Part shown: positions 16,275-28,179 of the stretch, piece after piece
How the letters are laid out: each line of letters starts with the position of its first letter
Position numbering within the stretch: the first letter of the stretch is position 1
Assembly (NCBI RefSeq): GCF_016901855.1
Contig: NZ_JACJKY010000023.1
Location: forward strand, 1 to 34,619
DNA: 34,619 bases
Direction: 5' to 3'
Origin: Merdimmobilis hominis
GTDB taxonomy: Bacteria > Bacillota > Clostridia > Oscillospirales > Ruminococcaceae
Translations under genes and position numbers: made by a program
Notes under the pieces: model-generated
Told to the model about the DNA's origin: nothing
The model's input: only the letters and a program-made list of their open reading frames with translations
Databases searched by the model: none

Positions 16275-17270
16275 ATGAACGAGAATTTATTTCGCCCACA
16301 ATTTGATAAATTGAAACTGACCGAAAAGCTCTGGCTGATGCAAACGCTTGCGGCGTGTTATCACTTGGCATTCAAGGAACTATACGCCTTTTCCCGCTGG
16401 GGACAAAGCTGCACCACCGGCCTGTTTGAAAAAGGTGGCCGGGAGTTTGTCTTTGTTCCAGGCGATACCGTGATTCTTGGCTGGGAGGGCTTTGTCCAAG
16501 GGATGGACAAGGCCAACCAAGAGGAACTGGCAGATATGTTTGCAGAAATCGAATATGAGGGCACTGCGGAGGAATTTCTCCGGCAGGGCATGACCCCAGT
16601 ACGCCAGGCGACCATCGGCCCCATGTTCGTGGGCCGGAAGCTGGAGGAGATTGGCTGGGAAAGCGTGCCCATGAACGACCCCCGCATCACCGCCCATCCC
16701 GATTGGCTGGAGGATTTGCAAAAACTGGCCGGCCAGAGTCTTGAGATCAACCAAACAGTCCGCTTTGAACGCAATGGTGATAGCTGGCGAGCGTGGCTGT
16801 GCCATCCAATGACCTACCCGGAGTTTCAGCGATCCCTGTTGTGGGAGATGGCAGCCAGCCTTCCCACGCCGGATGAGTGGGCCTATCTGTGCGGAGGCGG
16901 ATGCCGCACCCTGTTTCCTTGGGGCGATGGGCTGGACCGCAAGATGAAACTGCACCACTTTGAAGGCTCGGAGGATCAGAGCAAGCCATACGACATGGAG
17001 CAGCCCAACTTCTTTGGCCTGTCTATTGCCTACGACCCTTATAAGCGGGAGCTGGTAGACGGGAAAACATTGACCACCTGCGGCGGTGACGGCGGCTGCA
17101 ATATCTGCGGTGGTACGGGGCCTTTGCTTGGATATTTGCCGTGTTCCCCTCACTGCAAACCGGAGGTTCGGGAGGATAACGAGATCCACAATGACTATGA
17201 CTTTTTCCGTCCTGTTATCCGGGTGCAGACATCCGGGTGGAGAATGGGTTCGCCCGGAGATGAGAGGTGA
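16275..17270 (+). CDS. Formylglycine-generating-enzyme-like (FGE/SUMF1 fold) protein
   Basis: This 331-residue protein carries motifs of the FGE-sulfatase superfamily, whose members include sulfatase activators and EgtB. They are E-F-V-F-V-P-G-D near residue 57, L-P-T-P-D-E-W (196-202, compare LPTEAEWE), F-P-W-G-D-G (about 214-219, compare YPWGD), P-N-x-F-G-L, and a final F-F-R-P-V-I-R-V. The C-terminal third is unusually Cys- and Gly-rich (C-G-G-D-G-G-C-N-I-C-G-G-T-G). The usual R-G-G-S-W catalytic region is not obvious, so it may be a non-catalytic relative or bind a metal differently. ATG 16275 has AAAGAGGT upstream. The protein is cytoplasmic. A role within an immunity array would be new to me. 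Confidence 0.65.
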   Translation: MNENLFRPQFDKLKLTEKLWLMQTLAACYHLAFKELYAFSRWGQSCTTGLFEKGGREFVFVPGDTVILGWEGFVQGMDKANQEELADMFAEIEYEGTAEEFLRQGMTPVRQATIGPMFVGRKLEEIGWESVPMNDPRITAHPDWLEDLQKLAGQSLEINQTVRFERNGDSWRAWLCHPMTYPEFQRSLLWEMAASLPTPDEWAYLCGGGCRTLFPWGDGLDRKMKLHHFEGSEDQSKPYDMEQPNFFGLSIAYDPYKRELVDGKTLTTCGGDGGCNICGGTGPLLGYLPCSPHCKPEVREDNEIHNDYDFFRPVIRVQTSGWRMGSPGDER

Positions 17271-17279
17271 TATTACCAA

Positions 17280-17528
17280 ATGATCGATGCAATTATGAAA
17301 ATCCACACCACTTCTTCTTCGGTTACATTTGAATGTGGTGATATTGCCATTATTGGAAACGGTGAGTTTCGGGCTTCATCAGGAAAAGTGGATGGTTTTA
17401 TCCTGTATGCCGACACCTTGCACTATGAAAACGGAGCAAAGCTCTCACAGAATGAACAGAAAAATTTGAAATATTTATATCAGCACTTTATATTGAACCA
17501 TGAAGATTTCATAGACTGGGATATTTGA
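17280..17528 (+). CDS. Small hypothetical protein (possibly Imm74-like)
   Basis: This 82-residue protein has a beta-hairpin start (I-H-T-T-S-S-S-V-T-F-E-C-G-D-I-A-I-I-G) and a helical, acidic tail ending D-F-I-D-W-D-I. The layout is reminiscent of the small immunity family Imm74, but the similarity is weak by eye. GAGAGGTGA about 10 nt upstream of ATG 17280 supports translation. It starts 9 nt after the FGE-like gene. It is lower in GC than the array average. Confidence 0.5.
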   Translation: MIDAIMKIHTTSSSVTFECGDIAIIGNGEFRASSGKVDGFILYADTLHYENGAKLSQNEQKNLKYLYQHFILNHEDFIDWDI

Positions 17529-17586
17529 AAAGAGATTTTCGCATGAAATGGTAACAGTATAGAGCGCAGGAGTAAGGAGGTAAACT

Positions 17587-18546
17587 ATGGAATGGCCAAA
17601 ACGGGCGCGGACAGCGGATTGGGAAAACGGTGTCCTGGCCTTAGATAGAGAGAAGCAATTTGAAGTCCCGGAGCTGACCGCAGAGATCATGGAGCGGCTG
17701 GCCGGCTACACCCTGGTGGGATTCCATGTGAAGGGCTGTCCGGTATCGGATGAACTGCTTACACCCTTTGCCGGGCATAAAAGCATGGTCAATTTCGGTG
17801 TGGAGGACGGCGCACTCACGGATGCCTGTTTTCCCATCTTTTCCGCCATGCCCAAGCTGCGCTATTTGCTGCTGGACGGCAACGCCGCCATCCACGGCGG
17901 CGGCCTGTCCGCCCTGCGGGAATGTAAAATAGATCTTCTTACCCTCAACCGCACCGGGCTGGACGATGCCGGGCTGCTCCAGGCGGCATCTATCCCCAAG
18001 CTCTCCCACATCCAGCTCGACCACACCGCCGTTACCTATGAGGGCCTGCTGGCCATCGCCGGCAACAACTACATCAAGCCGGTGGCCCATATGCAATTCA
18101 CCCAGGAGCAGATGGAGCACTTCTCCCAGCTTCAGCGGGAGAAGGCGAAAAAGCCCGCCCAGCTGGATGAGCAGGCAGAGTCGGAATGCCGCAGTGTGTT
18201 GTCCGCTTTCTTTGCCGAAATGACAGAATGGGAGCAGTACATGGAGCAGGTTGGGTTTGAGGATGCCGAGGCTGTGCCCCGCCTGCTGGCGATCTGGGAG
18301 AAGTATGTGAGCGAAAAGCCCCGTCCGGGCTACCGGCCCTTGGGTCTATCGTACAGCGCCCAGGGCACCTACAACGGGGAAGAATTCCTGGACGCGGAGC
18401 AGATCACTAAGAACAAGCTCTACATCTACACCAGAGAGAAAAGCACCGGCTTTGACCGCCGCTTCCTCATGAAGCGAGTGGGCGAGGAATGGAGGATCGA
18501 CGCGGTGCAGGAGCGGCTCGACGGCTGGCAGCGGACAGGATTGTAA
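17587..18546 (+). CDS. LRR protein fused to NTF2-like immunity domain
   Basis: This 319-residue protein has two parts. Residues about 40-165 form leucine-rich repeats in the ribonuclease-inhibitor style (L-L-L-D-G-N-A-A-I-H-G-G-G-L-S-A-L and I-D-L-L-T-L-N-R-T-G-L-D-D-A-G-L). Residues about 195-319 look like an NTF2-like fold of the kind found as immunity proteins in polymorphic toxin systems. That part has a helix-rich start, a W-E-K-Y-V-S-E-K-P-R segment, and the strands R-F-L-M-K-R-V-G-E-E-W-R-I-D-A-V. A strong AGGAGGT ribosome site precedes the ATG. It is very GC-rich, more so than the adjacent small gene. The role (toxin binding) is inferred from both domains. Confidence 0.7.
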   Translation: MEWPKRARTADWENGVLALDREKQFEVPELTAEIMERLAGYTLVGFHVKGCPVSDELLTPFAGHKSMVNFGVEDGALTDACFPIFSAMPKLRYLLLDGNAAIHGGGLSALRECKIDLLTLNRTGLDDAGLLQAASIPKLSHIQLDHTAVTYEGLLAIAGNNYIKPVAHMQFTQEQMEHFSQLQREKAKKPAQLDEQAESECRSVLSAFFAEMTEWEQYMEQVGFEDAEAVPRLLAIWEKYVSEKPRPGYRPLGLSYSAQGTYNGEEFLDAEQITKNKLYIYTREKSTGFDRRFLMKRVGEEWRIDAVQERLDGWQRTGL

Positions 18547-18564
18547 GAAATATGAAGTAGGAAA

Positions 18565-18591
18565 ATAAGGTCACACAGTTGTGGCCCTTAT
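18565..18591 (+). terminator. Hairpin between LRR-NTF2 and SUFU genes
   Basis: ATAAGGTCACA at 18565-18575 pairs with TGTGG-C-CCTTAT at 18580-18591 (11 pairs with one bulged C), followed by GTTTT. It lies in one of the longer gaps of the array (76 nt). It may be a weak terminator, an RNA-processing site, or the remnant of a joint between modules. Confidence 0.4.
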
Positions 18592-18622
18592 GTTTTGCGG
18601 AAACACGAAAGGAGATCATGAT

Positions 18623-23933
<5,311 letters not shown>

Positions 23934-24004
23934 GATGTTTTTATGACCACGCAGTTGTATCTTCAAAAAGCAGAAATGCAATTATCAAGAGGTGTTGTTC
24001 CAAA

Positions 24005-24361
24005 ATGTTGCGTGATGGACTTGTGTTTAAAGATGAGGATGGTCAGGTCATATTCAACCAGTACAGTTTCTGCGAACTGGTGAAACACCTGCTGGTGGAG
24101 CTGGTAGGGATCTCCTATGAGGAAGCCTCCCAGATAGTGGAACGCTCACCGCTGGCAGCGCCAGTGGCCAATGTCATGGGCGTGGCGATATTCAGCCATG
24201 ACCTGCCTTATTACTGGGCTATGTTTTTTTACTATGGGAACGGTTATTGGTGGGCGGACAAGGGTATTCCAGCGCAGCCAGAGGATATGGATGCCTATTT
24301 CGCTTTAGAAAAGAAAATCATGGAAAAACACAACTTAAAAGAGCCTTTTGAGTGGGAGTGA
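24005..24361 (+). CDS. Hypothetical small protein
   Basis: This 118-residue protein starts M-L-R-D-G-L-V-F-K-D-E-D-G. It has a helical centre (Y-S-F-C-E-L-V-K-H-L-L-V-E-L-V-G) and an aromatic-rich segment (Y-Y-W-A-M-F-F-Y-Y-G-N-G-Y-W-W). An AAGAGGTG site precedes ATG 24005 at a slightly long distance. The frame is open upstream to 23873, but that part overlaps the CbrC gene. I do not recognise the family. The next gene starts 13 nt after the stop. Confidence 0.6.
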   Translation: MLRDGLVFKDEDGQVIFNQYSFCELVKHLLVELVGISYEEASQIVERSPLAAPVANVMGVAIFSHDLPYYWAMFFYYGNGYWWADKGIPAQPEDMDAYFALEKKIMEKHNLKEPFEWE

Positions 24362-24374
24362 AAGGACGGATTCA

Positions 24375-25088
24375 ATGGGATATGATGTGAGTTTTCACCC
24401 GATTTCACCAAAGGAAATGCGGGAATGGTATTTTACTCCCTTAACCTGGATACAGCAGGGACAGGAGGAAAAAGTGCTGGCACTTGCCGCGCAGCATGGA
24501 ATGGAGGATTTCTATGCAGAAAAATATCTGAATACCTTGCGCGTTGGGGCTGAAACGGAATCTAACGAGCTGTTTGACAAAAGCCACGGCTTCTATATTG
24601 CAGTAATCCAAGGGTTTTTCAGAGATTACTATTACACCAGAGGTAGTGCCTTTTCGTTCCTGGTGGAACAAAAGCCAGAATATGCGCGGTACTTCACCTC
24701 ATGGGAACAAATCACTCCTGTTTCCTTTCCAAACCCCATGCAGAACCGAATCATCGAAAACTACTGCTCCGGTGTATATCTGTCTCCAGATCAGGTTGTG
24801 CAGCTTCTCAAAGACATGGAGCAGGACCCAAAAGTCCTTGAAGATCTGGAGGGGCTTTGGAGCAATGGACAGATCGCTGTGCTGAAAAAAGCACTTTCTG
24901 CTGCTGCAAAATCAGGAGCTGGTCTGTTGGAGGCCACTGAAGTGGTAGAGCCCAACCCCATCAGTCCGAATGAGAGCACAAGCTACTCCAATCTGTACCA
25001 TTGTGATCGGGACGGGGTGTATCTCTACATAGATGCCGTCAGTGGTCAATTAGCGGATGCGATTGGGAAAAACGAAGGACGAACATAA
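24375..25088 (+). CDS. Hypothetical protein starting M-G-Y-D-V-S-F-H-P-I
   Basis: This 237-residue soluble protein has a distinctive N-terminus followed by helical segments and no known motif. A cluster of aromatic residues (R-D-Y-Y-Y-T-R-G) lies near residue 85. The C-terminus has strands with G-V-Y-L-Y-I-D-A-V-S-G. I have an impression of similar unnamed proteins in other immunity arrays, but cannot support it here. An AAAGGA site precedes ATG 24375. It is the last complete array gene. Confidence 0.6.
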   Translation: MGYDVSFHPISPKEMREWYFTPLTWIQQGQEEKVLALAAQHGMEDFYAEKYLNTLRVGAETESNELFDKSHGFYIAVIQGFFRDYYYTRGSAFSFLVEQKPEYARYFTSWEQITPVSFPNPMQNRIIENYCSGVYLSPDQVVQLLKDMEQDPKVLEDLEGLWSNGQIAVLKKALSAAAKSGAGLLEATEVVEPNPISPNESTSYSNLYHCDRDGVYLYIDAVSGQLADAIGKNEGRT

Positions 25089-25121
25089 GCAGTTGGCGAC
25101 ATTTATCAAGGGGGTGGCACA

Positions 25122-26030
25122 TTGAGCTACACAAAATTCAGCAAGGAAGTAACCAAGTGGCTGAAAGCCAATGGGCTGCCCTGTTATGGAACAGCCTATG
25201 ATGGTCCTGAAGTGACTCAAACCAGACTGGATGCATGGATGCAAGGAAGTAAGATGATCGCACAGAAGTGGATCTCGGAAAAGCGTTATCAGGAATTGAT
25301 TTCTTGTGCTCATGGCGGCTGGTATCAGGATGATGTGCTCTTTGAACCATTAGCAATCCATTTCGTAAAGAATCATTTGTTCGACGAGCTTCGATTTTTA
25401 TGTGAGCATGATATTAGACATTCTGTGAAAAATCTGCTGTCAACGATTAAATCGGAAAAAGAGGAGCACAAAACGCTGGACATAGATACCGTCCGATGTG
25501 CCGAATGCGGCGACAGGCTGATTCACAGAACCGACAATTCCCGAAAAAATACAGAAAGCTGGTACTGCAAAAATAAAGACTGCAAGACGGTCATCAGAAA
25601 GACTGTTGCTGTACTGGAAGACGAGATAACAGAGCTTCTCAACTCTGTCATTCAAAATCCCGATCTTGCCGGAAAGGAATACATCTCATCAAAAAATGAG
25701 ACGCCGATCGAAATCAAACGAATGGAAAATGAAATAGAACGGGCGCTCGGACAGATCGACTTTGATAAGGAAACCATTCAGAACTTAATTCTGCAGTGTG
25801 CTTCCAAACGGTATGAGAAAGAAAAAAGTCAAAAACACATTACGGATCGGCTGAAAGCGGATTTTGAGAAATCAAGTCCGCTTTCTGTATTCGATGCAGA
25901 GTTTTTCAGCAAAACGGTGACTGCCGTCCTTCTCACGAAAAACGGTTCAGTCAGCCTGCTTCTGAAAAACGGAAATATCATTGGAAAGGAGAAAAACAAA
26001 GATGTCAACGCAAGCAGTGACAATGCCTAA
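25122..26030 (+). CDS. Chimeric ORF: array-type N-terminus fused to serine-recombinase accessory C-terminus
   Basis: This 302-residue protein starts at TTG 25122 after a GGGGGTGG site. Residues 1 to about 115 look like the array: a Y-x-T-A-Y-D-G-P-E-V segment, G-G-W-Y-Q-D-D-V-L-F-E-P and a helix L-R-F-L-C-E-H-D-I-R. From about residue 125 the protein becomes the C-terminal half of a recombinase-type protein. That half has a zinc ribbon (C-A-E-C-G-D-R-L and C-K-N-K-D-C-K), a coiled coil, and a closing segment (F-D-A-E-F-F-S-K-T-V-T-A-V-L-L). The catalytic and DNA-binding N-terminal part is absent. Base composition shifts to lower GC at the same point. The end overlaps the recombinase gene by 29 nt. 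It probably arose by deletion or integration. Whether the chimera is functional is unknown. Confidence 0.75.
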   Translation: MSYTKFSKEVTKWLKANGLPCYGTAYDGPEVTQTRLDAWMQGSKMIAQKWISEKRYQELISCAHGGWYQDDVLFEPLAIHFVKNHLFDELRFLCEHDIRHSVKNLLSTIKSEKEEHKTLDIDTVRCAECGDRLIHRTDNSRKNTESWYCKNKDCKTVIRKTVAVLEDEITELLNSVIQNPDLAGKEYISSKNETPIEIKRMENEIERALGQIDFDKETIQNLILQCASKRYEKEKSQKHITDRLKADFEKSSPLSVFDAEFFSKTVTAVLLTKNGSVSLLLKNGNIIGKEKNKDVNASSDNA

Positions 26031-27633
26031 AGCAGTCAGAGTGATTCCTGCCAAGCCGGAATACAGCGGAAAAAGCAATGCGGACTTTCGACCAAAGCGT
26101 GTTGCAGCATACTGCCGTGTATCTACAGACAAGGAAGAACAGGAACACAGCTTTGAAACACAAAAAGAAATGTACACCGATATGATCATGATGAAACCCA
26201 ACTGGCAGATGGCAGGGATCTATGCAGATGAAGGAATCACCGGAACAATCGCCAAAAAACGCCCCGACTTCATGCGCATGATTGAAGACTGCCGCAAGGG
26301 AAAAATTGATATGGTCATTACCAAATCGGTTTCCCGGTTCTCAAGAAACAATCTCGACTGTCTGCAGTATGTGCGCGAACTGAAAGAACGCGGAATTCCC
26401 ATTCTGTTCGAAAAGGAAGGCATCAACACACTGCAGGTATCCAGCGAACTTCTGATAACGCTCTTCAGCGGCCTGTCACAGGCTGAGAGCGAATCCATCA
26501 GTATGAATGTTAAAATAGGAAAACGGCAAAGCATCAAAAACGGAAATGTACCGTTCTGCTACAGTTCATTCCTCGGATATCGGAAAGGTGCGGACGGCAA
26601 GCCTGAAATCGTGCCGGAAGAAGCAGAAATCATCAAACGAATCTATGCGGAGTATCTTGCAGGGACAAGTCTTATAGATATTGCGAAAGGTCTGATGAGA
26701 GACGGAATCCTCACCCCTAAAGGAAAAACCAACTGGACAACAAAAGGTGTCCTCTCGATACTGACCAATGAAAAATATAAAGGCGACGCACTGCTGCAAA
26801 AGACCTATATTGTGGACTGTATCAGCAAAAAATCCAAAAAGAATACCGGTGAACTTCCGATGTACTATGTAGAGAATAATCACCCTGCGATTATAGAACG
26901 GGCGGTCTTCGACCGGGTTCAGGAGGAAGTATCACGGCGTAACAGTAAACGCAAGGTCAAAGATGTCGGTACAAAAACCGAGCTTGGCAAATATTCAAGT
27001 AAATATGCTCTGACCGAGCTGCTCTTCTGCGGAAACTGCGGAACACCGTACCGCAGAACAACATGGGCAAAGAACGGCAAGAAAAAAATCGTTTGGCGCT
27101 GCATTAGCCGATTGGATTACGGCACGAAATACTGCAAAAACTCACCTTCAATAGAAGAAGGGGTTCTGCAGAATGCGATCGCTGCGGCTATCACCCGTAA
27201 AGCGCAAACAGAGGGTGCGAATATTCAGCGTATCAGGGAACACATTGAAATGTACCTGAACAGAAAAGATAATTCAGATCTTGAAGAAAAACAGGAACGG
27301 CTGGTATCTCTGAGACAAAGAATTGATGAGTTAACCAGCATGGACAGCGAATCCGCTCAGAACGGAGATTTTGACGAACTGTTCGAAAGCCTGTACACAG
27401 AAATGTACGCCATAAAAGATGAACTTGAAGATGCGGAAAAGACAAACGCGAAGCTGGATACAGCGGTGAACCAGATAGACGAAATGACCACTGTTATGTA
27501 CGGACTGAAAAACCATCCGGTAGAATATAACGAGCAAATCGTTCGCCAGCTTATTAGCAGCATCAAGGTAGTCTCCGCAGAACAAATCCTTATCCTCTTC
27601 AAAGACGGTACTGAGATAACAGCAGATCTGTAA
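25470..27633 (+). mobile_element. Remnant serine-recombinase integration module
   Basis: This is the right-hand part of a multi-recombinase module: the C-terminal half of one recombinase-type protein, fused to an array gene, plus one complete large serine recombinase. The missing 5' genes and the in-frame joint near 25470-25505 mark a rearrangement boundary. The exact left edge cannot be set without a related intact module. Confidence 0.6.
26002..27633 (+). CDS. Large serine recombinase
   Basis: This is a complete large serine recombinase of 543 residues. The catalytic domain has A-A-Y-C-R-V-S-T-D with nucleophile Ser41, then S-R-F-S-R-N-N-L-D and L-F-S-G-L-S-Q-A-E-S. The recombinase DNA-binding domain includes E-E-A-E-I-I-K-R-I-Y and W-T-T-K-G-V-L-S-I-L-T-N-E-K-Y. 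It is followed by a zinc ribbon (L-L-F-C-G-N-C-G-T-P-Y with W-R-C and K-Y-C-K-N) and a C-terminal coiled coil from about 410. Such enzymes integrate and excise mobile elements by strand exchange between att sites. ATG 26002 is chosen for its AAAGGAG site; it overlaps the previous gene by 29 nt, indicating coupling. All key catalytic residues are visible, so it is probably active. Confidence 0.92.
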   Translation: MSTQAVTMPKAVRVIPAKPEYSGKSNADFRPKRVAAYCRVSTDKEEQEHSFETQKEMYTDMIMMKPNWQMAGIYADEGITGTIAKKRPDFMRMIEDCRKGKIDMVITKSVSRFSRNNLDCLQYVRELKERGIPILFEKEGINTLQVSSELLITLFSGLSQAESESISMNVKIGKRQSIKNGNVPFCYSSFLGYRKGADGKPEIVPEEAEIIKRIYAEYLAGTSLIDIAKGLMRDGILTPKGKTNWTTKGVLSILTNEKYKGDALLQKTYIVDCISKKSKKNTGELPMYYVENNHPAIIERAVFDRVQEEVSRRNSKRKVKDVGTKTELGKYSSKYALTELLFCGNCGTPYRRTTWAKNGKKKIVWRCISRLDYGTKYCKNSPSIEEGVLQNAIAAAITRKAQTEGANIQRIREHIEMYLNRKDNSDLEEKQERLVSLRQRIDELTSMDSESAQNGDFDELFESLYTEMYAIKDELEDAEKTNAKLDTAVNQIDEMTTVMYGLKNHPVEYNEQIVRQLISSIKVVSAEQILILFKDGTEITADL

Positions 27634-27699
27634 ATCAGAAAGGAAATGCAAATGACTTATATTATGAGTTGTGTTTGGCTTGATTATATGGTAAAATAT

Positions 27700-27745
27700 T
27701 TTCAGTGTAAAAACTGTGTGGGTTCAAGTCCCAAGACAAAAAAAT
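27700..27745 (+). other. tRNA T-arm-like remnant, candidate att-site trace
   Basis: The segment GTGGGTTCAAGTCCCAA (about 27718-27734) fits a tRNA T arm: loop T-T-C-A-A-G-T and four of five stem pairs. No D arm, anticodon arm or CCA-end pairing is visible around it, so it is not an intact tRNA. tRNA 3' ends are common integration sites, and this lies just beyond the recombinase gene. It could be a decayed att site or chance. Confidence 0.3.
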
Positions 27746-27777
27746 GCGTGGCATCTTTTTTAGTCCCTGTTTACATA

Positions 27778-27834
27778 ACTGGGCACCAGTTTTGATACAA
27801 TGAGTATCGAAGCGGGTGTCCAGTTTCTTTTTGT
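27778..27834 (+). terminator. Strong 21-bp hairpin, probable recombinase terminator
   Basis: The arm at 27778-27798 pairs with 27804-27824 in 20 of 21 positions (a few G-T wobbles, one A-G mismatch) with a 5-nt loop, followed by TTTCTTTTT. This is a long, stable stem. It may end recombinase transcription, or it may be a structured element or a recombinase-related inverted repeat. Confidence 0.55.
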
Positions 27835-27835
27835 A

Positions 27836-27871
27836 AAAGCCCCTATTTGCAAGGGCTTTCATATACTTTTT
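27836..27871 (+). terminator. Second hairpin with T tract
   Basis: AAAGCCC at 27836-27842 pairs exactly with GGGCTTT at 27853-27859 with a 10-nt loop; a TTTTT tract follows at 27867-27871. It is a weaker terminator-like element directly after the 21-bp hairpin. Confidence 0.4.
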
Positions 27872-27880
27872 AACGAAAGC

Positions 27881-27931
27881 AGGCTCTGCGGTAACTGCGG
27901 AATGGTCGCCGTAGAGCCTTTTGCATTTTTG
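27881..27931 (+). terminator. Third hairpin with T tract, rho-independent terminator
   Basis: AGGCTCTGCGG at 27881-27891 pairs with CCGTAGAGCCT at 27909-27919 (11 pairs, one wobble) and is followed by TTTTGCATTTTT. Three consecutive terminator-like structures in 150 bp form a strong transcriptional barrier, or indicate that the region is a structured RNA. Confidence 0.6.
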
Positions 27932-28125
27932 CCTGTGTACTTTTTAATTATTGGTCTTGGGGGTGTGCATTGGGTTCAGAGGAATAATTAAAAGGTGCAA
28001 CGCTCTGTTTACGGAGATACAACCCTTCCGTTCCGAAGTGTGGCGTGGGTATGTGTTCTGTTTTGCCTGCAAACAGTAAATTGGGGAACATTATTAAAAA
28101 CAATTTATACTTTATCAGCGATATT

Positions 28126-28164
28126 AAAAAGAGCCTGAATGCAATTGCATTCAGGCTCTTTTTT
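28126..28164. terminator. Perfect bidirectional terminator
   Basis: A perfect 19-bp inverted repeat (28126-28144 with 28145-28163) centred on GCAATTGC has A and T runs at its ends. It can terminate both strands and lies 16 bp past the MATE stop codon, so it ends the - strand operon and blocks + strand transcription from the recombinase side. Confidence 0.85.
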
Positions 28165-28179
28165 GTATGAAAAAATATT

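Larger units (their letters stand above)
27634..28179. other. Gene-free intergenic region with stacked hairpins
   Basis: No gene with a credible ribosome site is visible in these 546 bp. Contents are the tRNA-arm-like trace, the three hairpins listed separately, a further 200 bp (about 27932-28125) in which I see no clear feature, and the convergent terminator at 28126-28164. Base composition is AT-rich compared with the array. Confidence 0.6.

Noticed and set aside
27700-27745. Intact tRNA gene
   Set aside because: Only the T-arm-like segment fits; no D arm, anticodon arm or acceptor pairing could be found.
27800-27991. A 63-codon + frame over the hairpin cluster
   Set aside because: It spans three terminator-like hairpins, has no ribosome site and no family features.
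27995-28138. A 47-codon GTG-start frame in the intergenic region before the MATE terminator
   Set aside because: It lacks a ribosome site, runs into the perfect terminator palindrome, and looks like chance coding in structured DNA.
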